From: Glandiceps talaboti
Taxonomy: Eukaryota > Hemichordata > Enteropneusta > Spengelidae
NCBI RefSeq assembly: GCF_964340395.1
Contig: NC_135553.1
Span: forward strand, 12,204,501-12,268,500
Reading direction: 5' to 3'
Length of the DNA stretch: 64,000 nt
Both the position numbers and the translations under genes were made by a program. Below the pieces are notes generated by a model. The model saw nothing but the letters and a program-made list of their open reading frames with translations, ran no database searches and was not told the origin of the DNA. Below are positions 14,792-27,600 of this stretch, in pieces (positions within the stretch are counted from its first letter, which is position 1; each line of letters begins with the position of its first letter).

Positions 14792-17700
14792 CTATCTCGT
14801 GCATATGGCACAGGAGAGGACTTCTCCATCAATATACGGTCCACAGGGAATTCCTCCACCGGTGATACATTTAGCTGCCGCGTAATACATTTGGGCGCCA
14901 TTGGTGTTGGCCGAAGTTCCCGGTAGAGCCTCTGGGTCACGATCAACGCAAATATAGTCCTTGCTATGCCTGGTTGCAGTGCTAGTGTAGGAATACATGG
15001 TCATGAGAAAACCAAAATATTCCCTAGTCCAGTCAGGCGATGGGCAGTAACTCTTTGCAGGTAACATTAATGTATTGTAACGAGATTTGACGAGACAGAC
15101 AGCGCATGGTACATCGTGATTGTTCAATGAAGAAAAGGGTCCCGTCGAAGTCTCGTATTCCGTGGAATACAAGTACGACCTGCTAGTTTGTACACCAGTC
15201 ACTGGTTCCTCGTAGATTGGTACTCGTGGTAGACACAGGTAATTATAGCCATTACCATCATGACTGTAGGAACTACCAGAAGTGAAACCTATGTACAGAA
15301 ATGGTATAATACAGAGTTTACATTTTGTAACATTGCGATAAATATATAACAAGAAACACTATGAGCAATGTTTTTCAAAGAAAAGTTGCAGAAGTAGTAC
15401 AAAACACTGAATAATTACTTGTTGACATTTTGTAATAAGTTGAAATCATTGAAATATCATAGCGTCGCTTAATTGTTCAGCCAAGTGAATGAAGATTTAT
15501 TAGCGAATAAAAAATTAGAATTTACAGTTCACATGCAGATACTATCATTCCTGCACAGGTATGATCAAACTCGTTATACGAAGGACGATTATATTGAACC
15601 ATAGAGAAAGTACCATGTATTTATCCATGTATGGGGGGGGGGGGGGGGAGTGAGGTATCGTGTTGTGGAAGGTGGGGTGGTTACAACATCAAATTGCAAG
15701 GTGACTCTTACATACCGTGATAAACAAGTTCGGCGCTTCCAGGACAAGAAGTGCGTCCCCATCTTGTGTAAACAGTCCCAGGTCTAGGCTCTTCAGATGT
15801 GGTATCTGAAAAACAAAGAAAAATGTCGTCCGTGCACTGTTGGAGAAAAACTTCAAAAATCGAAGCGCATTTTGGAAAAATGATCATTACTGGCATCGTA
15901 TAGTTATGGAAGGGATATATTTATATACTAAGTCTTGTCAATTTCCTTCAACCATTCAACAACAAAAGTATATTCCATGATATGCATATGAACATGTAAA
16001 ATAAATTGTCAGAATGTTGATAATGTTTCCATTCGAAATCCTGTCAAATAATGTAATATATTCAATGAAATTCATTAGTTTTTGTAAAACGAGATAGTAT
16101 AGAAGATATTGTTATTTAAATTGCTGTAGTTAGTAGTGCAATTGAAGGCTTACCATTGGTGCACGAAGGTTGAATAGTTGTGACGTCACAATATTCCCAC
16201 TCGATATTTAAGTCAGTAGTGTAACACCAGGTGGCGGGCTTACCATCCGGGTTCCGACAGTAGTTGTGATCACCGATACCCTCATTTGCATAGTTTTCAG
16301 GTGTTACTGTATGTTGGTGTGGAGTCTGTTCTGTCCATTTTTGACACGATAATCCACTCGTAGTCGTTGACGTCATACCACGGTAGTCTACTCCATTGTG
16401 TATGGTGAAACACTCACTAAAACCTGCAGTCAAAAAGACAGTGGAATATTCATCTCATCATGTGACTCCTAGGAGCCTATTACCCTCAACGAAAACGTCA
16501 TGAATATACATTGCTCAACCGCTGCATAAGTATTTCTGTTGACTCCCATCCCTCAATGGGGAGAAGTTCAACTTCTCTGAAACTGCGGGTGCCGGGTAAT
16601 GAAGATGGTGTAAAACCATGACATGACTGTCGACGTCCAGACCCCAAGTCCTTGAAAATGCTTTCATTCCTTGAGTTGCGTTCTCCTTAGGTTGATATAA
16701 TCTAATGGCTGACTCGACTAATACCTTGCTAACATTACCGATATATAACCGATATCCCCCTTTTATGAAATTCCCTTTTATAAAAGATTTTCGTAAAAAC
16801 ATACGATACAAACACGATTGCAACTACTAACCTTTACTCTTGATAGTGGTGGACGGATAGATCAATTTACTACCACCAAAGGGCGCCATGATACCACCAG
16901 TCACGTTCCCGTTGATGTCAAATGTACCATTGACGTTTACAGCTCGGGACATACCCTCTCGAATTCGATCCACTCTGTGCTGATGGGCATCGAATGAACG
17001 TCTGAGTTCTTTATTTTGGGTCTGTGTATGCGATGGAAGATGAGGAAAGATTATGAAAGACACTCACCGAGATATAATTGGACGTGGAGATTGGTCATTT
17101 TTTTAAAGACGAGATTGCCAACGTACGGCTGTTCACGAGCATATGAATGTAAATATCAAATTGCCCTTAATATTTTTTTTTAGATATTACACCCAGATTT
17201 CCTACTCTACTACGTACATAATTATTCTCCAACAAAATATGATAGTGTATACATTACTTAATTCAGAACTGTTGCAGTGATATTTCAAGGAAATTAAACT
17301 TTCATTTCACCCCTGCCATTTTACAATGGCAATGACTAGTCTATGGTTTGACGATTTCTAGTTATTCACAAGGAGTACCAAGCTTTCGTCTAACTCACAG
17401 AGATTTGACATTAGGGCAAAGAAAATTATTGTGTGGCTCCGATAACGCCCAAAATCAGAACAGGGTGGGTAGGTAGGAAACGTTTTTGTCTGGTTCAGGT
17501 TGTTACAATGTACGTAGAGATCTATAGAGATTTCTCATTGGTGTGTTCGCTCTTTCCGTATGATATGCAGAATACATTGTGTGCTACACTGTATTCTGTC
17601 ATGTTGTTTTGACCACAAGACAATAATGTCATCAAATCCCACTATTTCTCCAAAACTTTTCGATTTTTCAATATTTTTTTTACCTTAAAAAATTTAGGGT

Positions 17701-18052
17701 CGGCAGTGAAAAACTAGGCGGGGTTGTGTTACCAGATCCAAACAATTATTTTTTTTACCTTATCTTTACACTATAAACTGAATGTGTAGATTGCCTTCAA
17801 TAATATCTATAATTACATGTATAGGATTGGATATGAGAACATACATTTAAGCTTACTAACCTTCAGAGTTTCAAGTGTCGAACCTTGGTCGGTTGCGGTT
17901 GCGTACAATGTCCCAAGTTTTGCTGCGACTTCACTCAAATCGTCCCCTTGAACGGGGACTTTGTTGGCGATGGATACTGCTGCTGCATTGGAAATTGACA
18001 GAAAAGAACAGAAAATGGCAAAAATTGCACACACTTCGATCTGCGACTTCAT
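14792..18052 (-). CDS. secreted kringle / short-chain-collagen-C4-like protein (copy B)
   Basis: Five exons on the minus strand: 18052-17861, 17021-16832, 16423-16154, 15805-15716 and 15288-14792 (1239 nt, 412 residues), with GT-AG borders and consistent phases. Exon 1 encodes a signal peptide from MKSQIEVCA; exon 2 is a hydrophilic stalk with two possible N-glycosylation sites; exon 3 is a six-Cys kringle (C132-C215); exons 4 and 5 form the C4-like domain (YTRWGRTSCPG, NYLCLPRVP, CITGGGIPCGPYIDG). It is the intact partner of truncated copy A; their kringle exons are nearly identical. It is divergent from copy D with about 1.6 kb between start codons, so the two may share control sequences. 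Extracellular role is inferred; the binding partner is unknown. Confidence 0.88.
17640..17762. mobile_element. fragment related to the GGCCT-ended MITE family
   Basis: Words such as TTAGGGTCGGCAGTGAAAA resemble (inverted) the start of the element at 36551-36937. It lies in intron 1 of kringle copy B and has no complete pair of ends. Confidence 0.4.
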
Positions 18053-18174
18053 ATTTAATAGTGTGAATGTACAGTGTCGAAACATGTCGTTTGGCAGAAG
18101 ACACCAGTGCAGAACAGTTCTTCACACATCAGAATTCTGTAACTTATAGAAGTACCAATATTTATGACGCCGCC

Positions 18175-18180
18175 TTTATA
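18175..18180 (-). promoter_or_regulatory. TATA box of kringle copy B
   Basis: TATAAA on the minus strand about 123 bp before the start codon, comparable to the spacing in copy A. Confidence 0.5.
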
Positions 18181-18269
18181 CACTTCAAATTAATCAATCA
18201 TTTAGCTATATACTTGTTTTGGATGCATGCTTTGTCTTCTTCGTCAATGACATTTGACATCTGACGTCA

Positions 18270-18629
18270 TTCGATTGGGTTGAAGCCTGTTACCAGGGAG
18301 CAAAGTCTGTCAAAATAACCAAATGTGCTTCCAACATTTTCATCGACGTCAATGAAAGATAAAAAACAACCAAGTTTTCTATTGTGTTAACTGTCATAAA
18401 AAGAATGTTAATTAGGTACACAGATGAAATAAACAAGGTATGGTTCCAATTCGATTAGGTTGAAGCCTGTTACCAGGGAGCAAAGTCTGTCAAAATAACC
18501 AAATGTGCTTCCAACATTTTCATCGACGTCAATGAAAGATAAAAAACAACCAAGTTTTCTATTGTGTTAACTGTCATAAAAAGAATGTTAATTAGGTACA
18601 CAGATGAAATAAACAAGGTATGGTTCCAA
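18270..18629. repeat. 180-bp tandem duplication
   Basis: Two copies, 18270-18449 and 18450-18629, nearly identical (one G/A difference seen near the start). They lie in the divergent region between copies B and D. Each contains the GGGAGCAAAGTCT word also found upstream of copy A. Confidence 0.95.
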
Positions 18630-18729
18630 TTATCTTATCGTCAAACGCAGGTGAGGAATGTGACATCCTACTAAATGTGACCTCTCACCTAGCTCCTGAG
18701 ATGTCCTGTAATATCGAAACTCTTAGCAG

Positions 18730-19002
18730 ATGTATGTATGTATGTATGTATGTATGTATGTATGTATGTATGTATGTATGTATGTATGTATGTATGTATG
18801 TATGTATGTATGTATGTATGTATGTATGTATGTGTGTGTGTGTGTGTATGTGTGTGTGTGTGTGTGTAAGTATGTATGTATGTATGTATGTATGTATGTA
18901 TGTATGTGTGTATGTATGTATGTATGTATGTGTGTGTATGTATGTATGTATGTATGTATGTATGTATGTATGTATGTATGTATGTATGTATGTATGTATG
19001 TA

Positions 19003-19035
<33 letters not shown>

Positions 19036-19150
19036 ATGTATGTATGTATGTATGTGTGTATGTATGTATGTGTGTGTATGTATGTGTGTATGTATGTATG
19101 TATGTATGTATGTATGTATGTATGTATGTATGTATGTATGTATGTATGTA

Positions 19151-19187
<37 letters not shown>
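18730..19187. repeat. (TATG)n/(TG)n microsatellite
   Basis: About 460 bp of TATG with TG interruptions, between divergent genes B and D. Long open frames on both strands are repeat translations. Confidence 0.97.
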
Positions 19188-19564
19188 TAAAGTATAAGTA
19201 ATTATATACGTGATAATTACGCTGGTGTACGTTGTGTTATTTTTCTTTTTTCTATTTTGTTCCCTCACTCAGACCCTTATCTTTTATTCAAAGGTGACGA
19301 CAGCAAAGATGACCAAAAGTTCGTTTTGTGACGTTTTTAATGTAACAATGCACAATACTGAAGGACACGTTTAACGTCATTTTGTTAATAATAATCGATA
19401 TTAATGACAGAAGTGTTACAAAGTACACTGAATTGGTCATAATTACACACATAATAACATACCAATGTGTTGTTCCTTTAAATCATTGGTTTGTGATAAC
19501 ACAAAGGTTAGCAAACATACGCTTGTTTTCTCATGAATTGAGTTGACGTCACGAAAATGTAGGA

Positions 19565-19570
19565 TATAAG
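19565..19570 (+). promoter_or_regulatory. TATA-like element of kringle copy D
   Basis: TATAAG 63 bp before the start codon, aligned with the TATA run of copy C. Confidence 0.5.
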
Positions 19571-19632
19571 ACAACTTCACTCCGGCATAGAGGTATGAGT
19601 TCAACACAGATCAGGACGGCAGCACAGCAAAG

Positions 19633-22592
19633 ATGAGAATGCAACGTAGTGCTATTATATTTGTCATCAGTTTGATAACTGGTGCTGTTTTCGCAGCAGA
19701 CACCAACAACGTACCTAACCCGTCAATGCCGACCCTGTCTCTTAAGAATATCGAAGACAAACTGAATCAACTTACAGAACTAACAACAAAACAGTCTGCT
19801 GAAATTGAAACATTGAAGGTAAAACATTCAAAATATTCTATAGTTTATGATTACTAGAAAGAAAGCTTTCCTTTGTAAATCTTTCTTCGTAAGAAAGAAA
19901 GAAAGGGAATAACTTAATTTATTTGGTTTGCTATAAATGAAAGAAATTTATTGGATTGAATTTTTCAAAATTATTTTTATCTTTTTTTTTCAATTCTTAG
20001 TCCATTCTTTCCCTTACCTTCTTTTTGTGGGTTCTTTATTAGACATATTTTGGAAAATTTAAGAATTTTCCTGATTTTGTATCACTTTATTTCTGGTAAT
20101 TGTTGCAATGTGAAGCTTATGTGGTGATTTTTTTCTGTCCTTTTCTTTAGGCTGATAATGGTGTGTTACTGCAGGCTGCTGCCAGACATCAAGCATCGGA
20201 TGATCGTCTGAAAGAAGACTTCGATATGGCGATGGCTAATGTGACCGCCGGTGGTATACATTTCCCATATAGTTTTAATCTGGAAGATGGTAAGTTTACC
20301 GAAGGGGTGGGGGGGGGGGGGCGGAGATGGGATAAGGATAGACAGACAGTGATCTGAGAAGATAATAATAAGTAGCTGAAAAGGCAAATATGTGATTGTA
20401 TGAAAAAGAAAAAAGTGACTGTCAGAGACAATAAATTTCAATTTATTTCTACATTTTACAAATAACTTTAAATTTAAGTTTATTTATTCAACTTTTCTTC
20501 GACTCATGATCGTTTAGTAATGTTCTTACATTTGTTGACTTGACGATGTTTTGTGAATAGTGCAAAAAATATAGTATTTAATGACCTATGGAGTTTGATT
20601 TCATTTTTTATGAGCGTCAATTTTCTTTGATGTTTGCTTTCGATTGAGTTATTCACAGAATTTGAATTTAAACAAAATCGTTTTTACTCCTACTCTAGGA
20701 GTTGAATGTTATACAGAATCTAACGGTGGCGACTACCGTGGTACAGTTTCGACTACCGTGAATGGTTTAACTTGCCAGAAGTGGACGGAACAAAGTCCAC
20801 ACCAACATACAAGTACACCAATCAACTATCCCGATGCTGGAATTGGTGATCACAACTTCTGTCGTAACCCTGATGGTACTAGCGCCCCCTGGTGTTACAC
20901 CACTGACGGTGAGACTCGATGGGAATTCTGTGATGTTGGAGAGTCACAGAACACGTGCACACACAGTAAGTAAAATAATATAGTGAATACTGCATATCAA
21001 TTGTTGCTTGCACTACGTTTTGCTAAGTTAGAAATAGTATTACTGTTGCATAAATCAAACATGTTCTCGATGATACAATGTAATGAGCCAAGGTTGCGAA
21101 CACGACATGGGGGCAGTTTGAACTCCAGAGGACGTTTATCGTACCGTAAAATCTATCATACAGCATCTTTGATTGTAAAATTCACAATCCTATATTGTGA
21201 TACCATCCTATATACGATACAATATATATAGTTATTGCAAAACAGTCAGTCAACAAGAGATTGTGCTATGGCATACCAATGGAAGAGTCGCAATGCCCGG
21301 ATGAAGAGAATAATCCCCACAGAAATTTCCACAGACACTCCGTTTGCATTTCACATCATCCAAATCGATTTGCTCGACAAAGAGCCACCTATTTCGGCCC
21401 TTTGTGGAACTATATAGTATAAATAGTGTATATATGTTGATGTTGACGTTCTGTGTATTGTACAAAGTAATATAGAGAAGTTAACTTTAAATACTTCTTT
21501 TAATATTTGATATAGGTCATATGTGGTCACTTAACTCTGGTGTAATGTACACAAGATGGGGTTACGCACCGTGTCCAGGAAACGCTGAACTTGTCTATCC
21601 AGGTAAGTAGAGGTGACACATGTACACACACGGGGAGTGCGCGCGCGCGCACACACACACACGCACACAACATACATACATACATACATACATACATACA
21701 TACATACATACATACATACATACATACATACACACATATACACATACATACATACATACATACATACATACATACATACATACATACATACAAACATACA
21801 AATACACAGAAAGATAGACACGTGCACACATAAGCGCACACATACATATATACTCTACGGATGTAGTGCAATAACTTTCACATTGTTACTGACAATAATA
21901 TAACAAATAAAGAATGTGTTTATGCCGACTGAAAGTAAATGCTTCAAGATCGAATCATGAATTGTATATTAAATAGAAACCATTCAAATCGGTGTGGAAA
22001 GAGGAAAGTAAGGGTCTACTAGCTAGATTTACATTACATATAAGATAACAAGTAATTATTCACCCGTCGTGATATTAATGTTGTTGTTGTTTTTTTCACC
22101 ACAGGAATTATGGGAGGTGATATGTACAACACTAAAGGTGGCGCTTCCAGATATCTATGCTTACCAAGGTCACCTGTATATGATGAGGCAGTCAGTGGGG
22201 TCAGTTCTAGTCGTGGTTATGTCTATGCCACTGAATATGAAACGGCTAGTGGTCCACTCGACCATGTATCTCAACACGATGCACCGTGTGCAGTGTGTCG
22301 TGTACCAAACAGAAGTGTTATGATAATGGTACCAGGTCGAAATGATTGCCCTTCACATGCATGGACCAAGGAATATCACGGGTTTTTAGCAGCTAACAGA
22401 CAGAATTCAGGCTATCGGTCTACCGAGTACATATGTCTTGATACAAATGCCCAAGCTTTACCCGGGACTTCTGCTAACACAAATGGTGGACAACTCTACT
22501 ACGTAGAAGGGCGATGTCTTACTGGAGGTGGATTACCATGTGGTCCGTACATTGATGGTCACGAACTTACATGTGCCGTTTGTACGATGTAG
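19633..22592 (+). CDS. secreted kringle / short-chain-collagen-C4-like protein (copy D)
   Basis: Five exons: 19633-19818, 20151-20289, 20699-20965, 21516-21602 and 22105-22592 (1167 nt, 388 residues). Exons 2 to 5 have exactly the lengths of copy C (139, 267, 87, 488). Exon 1 encodes a signal peptide ending near VFAA and the helix IEDKLNQLTEL, which exon 2 continues. Exon 3 is the kringle (C112-C195) and exons 4-5 are the C4-like domain with the same Cys pattern as copies B and C. Compared with C, the kringle exon and the last about 100 bp of coding sequence are almost identical, while exons 1 and 2 have diverged strongly. Secretion is inferred from the signal peptide; function and ligand are unknown. 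Confidence 0.88.
21640..21835. repeat. (CA)n(CATA)n microsatellite
   Basis: Fills part of intron 4 of kringle copy D. The open frames on both strands are repeat translations. Confidence 0.95.
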
Positions 22593-23449
22593 AACAGAAA
22601 TTGCAAATGAATGTGTCTAACTTTAAGAAGCGCAAGACTGTGAAAATCAACCCATAATCGTTTAAATTTACATGACTGTTAAAGTTTAGCGACGTTTTAG
22701 ATACAATATTGCCTTTAATAATGATAGGGTTTGAGTTTATTCTTACTAATATACCCGTTGTAATATAGTTCCCAGGTTTTTTTTATTAAAACATTTGACA
22801 CAATATTATTATTGTGTTCTTTCGGTGATGGAGTGGTTAACGTTGTATGTTTTATGTCAATATTTGCCTCTAACTTACTTTCCCCTGCCTCTACCTGTAT
22901 GCACCTCAGTATCTTCACATCTGTGCTAATTTCAACCGATCAATGGGCGGTGTGTGTGTGTGGGGGGGGGGGGGGTGTGGTGGCGGCGGCATAATATCAA
23001 TGTATATATTTTCTGAAAAAACATTAACTTATTTACTAGATTAAAGTGGGCATATGGATGAGGGTTGGGTATTCATTTAGGATTTTTTAATTTAATAAAA
23101 CAATTTTTGCCATGTGTCCTACTTGAAAAATCAATGTGAAACAACATTGACCAAGTCTGTGTTTATAATTTAATACATTGTATATGTTGTCAACATTGAT
23201 TAAATTGTTATATAAATTAAATATCCAAAAAATACCAAGTCCTCATCCATATGGCCACTTTAATGCATGAACTTCTGTTGTTTTCATTAATTATAGTCTT
23301 TAATACCGGTATTTCTTTTCTGCTGGTAAATGGTCACATCAAACCAAGAGTCATGAATATAATGGACATATGTAAAAGAGCGTACTACGAACAGGAATAC
23401 ATGTTTTGTATTGATATTGTGACAGACAACGTAACTTTCTGAAACACAT
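22593..23449. other. intergenic, no gene recognised
   Basis: 3' flank of kringle copy D. It contains a poly-G run near 22960 and an AT-rich stretch. No exon is supported. Confidence 0.55.
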
Positions 23450-23772
<323 letters not shown>

Positions 23773-23969
23773 ATATATGCAGAGACTGACTGACACGAAC
23801 ACATACATGCAACATATACATATTTTACAGCTGGACGCTAAAAGAATGATAACAATTAACATTGCCAGTGAAATTATCTGCTCTTTACTTTTTTTTCAGA
23901 CTTGTTTCAAGATGTTACACATACAAGATTCCTATCGATACCATTGACTTTATATTAATAGGCTAAAAA

Positions 23970-24045
23970 AACATAACATAACGTAGCATAGTATAGCATA
24001 GCATAGCATAACAACATAACACAACATAATATAACATAACATACC
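23970..24045. repeat. degenerate (CATAR)n pentanucleotide array
   Basis: Alternating CATAG and CATAA units with a few interruptions. Confidence 0.85.
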
Positions 24046-24682
24046 ACAAAAACAAAGAATTGGATGACATGTCAAAGGTAACTATACATTTTCACCATGC
24101 TGCAACCATACACGATGGAAGGCTGTCGACACTCGTCCTGACTTTTGTAGTACATCTTTGAATACTATTTTAAGTTGATGCATATAAAAGAGAATTAAAA
24201 CACTATGATTATTAGAACTCTGTACCTCAAATATACCGTGTCTGGCGTTGATCTGATCCAATCGAGACAGTCGAGTGTCATCTATATGGCGTGTTATAGA
24301 AACAATGTATTTAGCATCAACGCATATTTCATCTGAATATTATATCACGGTTAGTAACGATTAAAATAATACTTACGAATCTGTTTTAAGAAATATGATG
24401 ACACATAATCCGCGTCTGAATACGGACTAGGTTGCGGCTTGATGATAGCTTGCAATAGCACAATTATAAAAACACTTCCAGAGATATTATGAAAAACAAG
24501 TTATAAATACAATTGAATTCTGATTCGAGCAAGTATGTGAATTACGTAATGTTTCGTTCATGCTTATAAATAACGTCAATGGCATTGGTTGAATGTAACA
24601 TTCAGAAGAACTAAGCCTGCAATGGAAATCGCGAGACCATTCTCTTGTGTACATTGCGTACCCACCATATATAAATACCTAA

Positions 24683-24720
24683 TCACAGACAACTAACACA
24701 TTTGTGTTAGTTATCTGTGA
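24683..24720. repeat. 18-bp inverted repeat, 2-nt loop
   Basis: Arms 24683-24700 and 24703-24720 match at 17 of 18 positions with TT between them. It is a hairpin or cruciform candidate in a gene-free region. Confidence 0.9.
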
Positions 24721-25744
24721 CCTAATGTACAAGTATACACTCATACAGCCGCCAATTACTGTAGATGGAAAAAGTGGTTAAAAGAACAACAACTAATTCA
24801 ATTGTAATAAAGTTTTATGGAAGTATAGTTAGCTGTATGACGCATTAGAGATATGACAGACACGCAGTACATTAAAGGTACAGAGCAGAGAACATCAAAC
24901 ATTAGAATGACAGTACAAACATGATTGCTTTGGTGTCAAGTAGCGGGACATGACATAGTTTTTTACATATACCCAGACAATTAAATTGCAATGTGAAAAT
25001 AACCAGTTTTGGAGGTGTCGGGCAAAGTTGGGATATAGGAGCAGATGGTGCTATTTGGTATGATCCCACCAAGTCCATGATTGTGCCGCCGATTATACTG
25101 CACAGTAAAAGTAGCAATGCTTATCATTTTCAAGGTGATTTGCAAAGGAGCATGCTGTGTGAAGTGTGTCAAAACACCCTGTCCCATGCATGGGTTAGAC
25201 GCCAAAGCAACCCTGATTGTGTTGTAAGCTCATATAGAAATAAAGTACAGTGACTAATTATTAAAATGTACCAATACTTGAGTCTAATTCGATTAATTGT
25301 GGTGATCATGCATAGTGTTTCTTGCAATAATTATATGATGAATTCTACAATACAATGTAATTACAATTGGAAATCAAACTTGGTTATTTAAGGGCTTTCA
25401 AAATATTGCATGATATAACGCTATGAGGTTAACATCAAAGGGACCTAAGCAATTCAATAGTGTGCTGGATACATTAATTAACAATAATAATTATAAGACT
25501 ACTTCACACAGTGATTTAAAACGATTATACTGTGGTTTCTTCTACACCATACATTGCTATATCGGTATGCTTGTCTTGAGAGTCATCTCTACAGATTCTG
25601 CAAGGGCATCTCTCATTATCCAGTCTAGGGAGAAGAAACACATTGGATAAAATTTATTTTGTAAATGGCTATAGGAGGGGGCACAGGTTGTACTCATAAA
25701 CTTGGCCATCATGATAGATTCACATGTTGACAAACTTGAGTCAT
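24721..25744. other. intergenic, no gene recognised
   Basis: One 86-residue frame at 24993-25253 stands out only slightly and has no recognised domain. Nothing else is supported. Confidence 0.5.
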
Positions 25745-26024
25745 TTATTTCATTATAGTTTTCATGGTGATAGGTACATAGGTGTTACAGAAAAATTCGG
25801 GCTTTTTATTTCACAGTTGCCATGGTGATAGGTGCACATTTATTTCAAAGTTGCAACGGTAATAGCATACATAGGCGGTATGGACAAATTCGATCGGATT
25901 TTATTTCATAGTTGCCATAGTTACAGGAGCACAGTTTGTATCAACAGAGTTTGGTTGTTCATCTCAGTTGTCATGGTGATAGGTACACAGCTTGCATCAA
26001 CAATCCTAGCTGTTGATTGGACTT
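25745..26024. repeat. degenerate tandem repeat (about 80-bp unit)
   Basis: Several diverged copies of a unit containing TTTATTTCATAGTTGCCATGG and GATAGGTACACAG. It runs directly into the 48-bp minisatellite. Confidence 0.65.
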
Positions 26025-26560
26025 GATTTCCTTATAATTTACAAGTCATTGTCCTAGCTGTTGATTGGACTTGATTTACTGATAATTTGCATGTCATTGT
26101 CTTAGCTGTTGATTGGACTTGATTTACTGATAATTTGCATGTCATTGTCTTAGCTGTTGATTGGACTTGATTTACTGATAATTTGCATGTCATTGTCTTA
26201 GCTGTTGATTGGACTTGATTTACTGATAATTTGCATGTCATTGTCTTAGCTGTTGATTAGACTTGATTTACTGATAATTTGCATGTCATTGTCTTAGCTG
26301 TTGATTGGACTTGATTTACTGATAATTTGCATGTCATTGTCTTAGCTGTTGATTGGACTTGATTTACTGATAATTTGCATGTCATTGTCCTAGCTGTTGA
26401 TTGGACTTGATTTACTGATAATTTGCATGTCATTGTCCTAGCTGTTGATTGGACTTGATTTACTGATAATTTGCATGTCATTGTCCTTTCTGTTGATTGG
26501 ACTTGATTTACTGATAATTTGCATGTCATTGTCCTAGCTGTTGATTGGACTCGGTCAGCA
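26025..26560. repeat. 48-bp minisatellite, about 11 copies
   Basis: Unit contains TAGCTGTTGATTGGACTTG followed by ATTTACTGATAATTTGCATG, with period 48. Because 48 is divisible by three, the minus strand stays open as a 16-residue periodic frame broken by one TAA. No start, splice site or domain supports real coding. Confidence 0.95.
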
Positions 26561-26676
26561 TGCATCTTGTCAATTCTCAACTGAAATGTTTGTTGTTCAT
26601 AACCTACTGAAACAACTATTTCTAAGAATTTTTTTCAGGGTCTGAGCCATCTATGTTACCTTTCATAAGCAGAGGT

Positions 26677-26892
26677 AAGGCCTAAAAAAAATTGTGTAGT
26701 TCCGATTACATTCAATTTTAAAATAGGTGGAGTAGGTAGATTTTTTATTTATTTTATGTTATTTCTTTTTTCATGTGTGAGTGTCTAGTTCAGGTTTTCC
26801 ATTGTTTTCCAAATGGTCTCTGTGTTATTTATTTCTTCCAATCAGATGTACAGCCATTACAGATTGGAAGAATATTTTTAAGTTGATGTCAT
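26677..26892. mobile_element. truncated copy of the 36551-36937 element, opposite orientation
   Basis: Read on the plus strand it matches the reverse complement of 36551-36937 from the right end inward for over 200 bp, including AATTGTGTAGTTCCGATTAC and TTCAGGTTTTCCATTG. The other end is missing. Confidence 0.75.
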
Positions 26893-27382
26893 ATTAATGA
26901 GGCCATTAGCATATTGTTGGCCTCAATTTCACTATGATGCTGTTTTCGTCAAGAATATTATGTTTGACAAACTTAAACTTGCTACAGACATGCCTTTTTT
27001 GGTCAAACAACAGGTGAATTTTGATTGGCATACACAGATACTAAGATTACCAATTTTTATACGATTTCCTGTACATCAGTAAATTGACAAACTATTTTTG
27101 ACACATGATTATATACATAGGTACTTGTTAGTGGAAGAGGGTGCATACTAATGAGTATAATTGACATTTTTAATATTATTTAATACTGTTATTGTGTATC
27201 TCAATAACTGATGTGTTGATTTAAATGACACTTACCATTTGCATTCTAATTATTATTTGCATCATATAATATCCAACGTCTTTTTGTTAATTATTGTGCA
27301 TAAATTTAATTTGACAGAATTTTCCAAACAAAACTTGTCATATGAGTCGATGTGATGGTTCTCAAGAACTGATGACAAGGAT

Positions 27383-27600
27383 GCACATGCACACACACAC
27401 ACATGCACACACATGCATACACACATACAAACACACAGACAGACAGACACATACATACACACATACACACATACATACATACATACATACACACATACAC
27501 ACATACATACATACATATATGCACACACACACACACACACATATATATATACACATACATACACACACACGGACACATGACACACACACACACTGACAGA
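27383..27600. repeat. (CA)n/(CATA)n microsatellite
   Basis: Interrupted CA and CATA arrays; the His/Thr and Val/Cys frames here are repeat translations. Confidence 0.95.

Larger units (their letters stand above)
14713..22592. repeat. segmental duplication, unit 2 (divergent gene pair)
   Basis: Contains kringle copies B (minus) and D (plus), the counterparts of A and C in unit 1. Homology includes exons, many intron stretches and the 3' flank of A and B. Unit borders are approximate. Confidence 0.8.

Noticed and set aside
18723-19268. Long open frames of His/Thr/Tyr or Met/Tyr/Val/Cys on both strands
   Set aside because: They are translations of the TATG/TACA microsatellite. The same applies to the frames over the other simple arrays (1-400, 8140-8370, 9993-10236, 21640-21835, 23450-23772, 27383-27600, 50070-50335).
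24993-25253. 86-residue frame with a GGVGQSWDIGADGAIW segment, faintly like a tectonin propeller repeat
   Set aside because: Only one possible repeat, no partner exons or clear splice sites, and the rest of the frame is unlike the family.
26032-26580. 16-residue periodic protein on the minus strand as a real repeat protein gene
   Set aside because: Explained by a 48-bp minisatellite; a stop codon interrupts it and no gene structure surrounds it.
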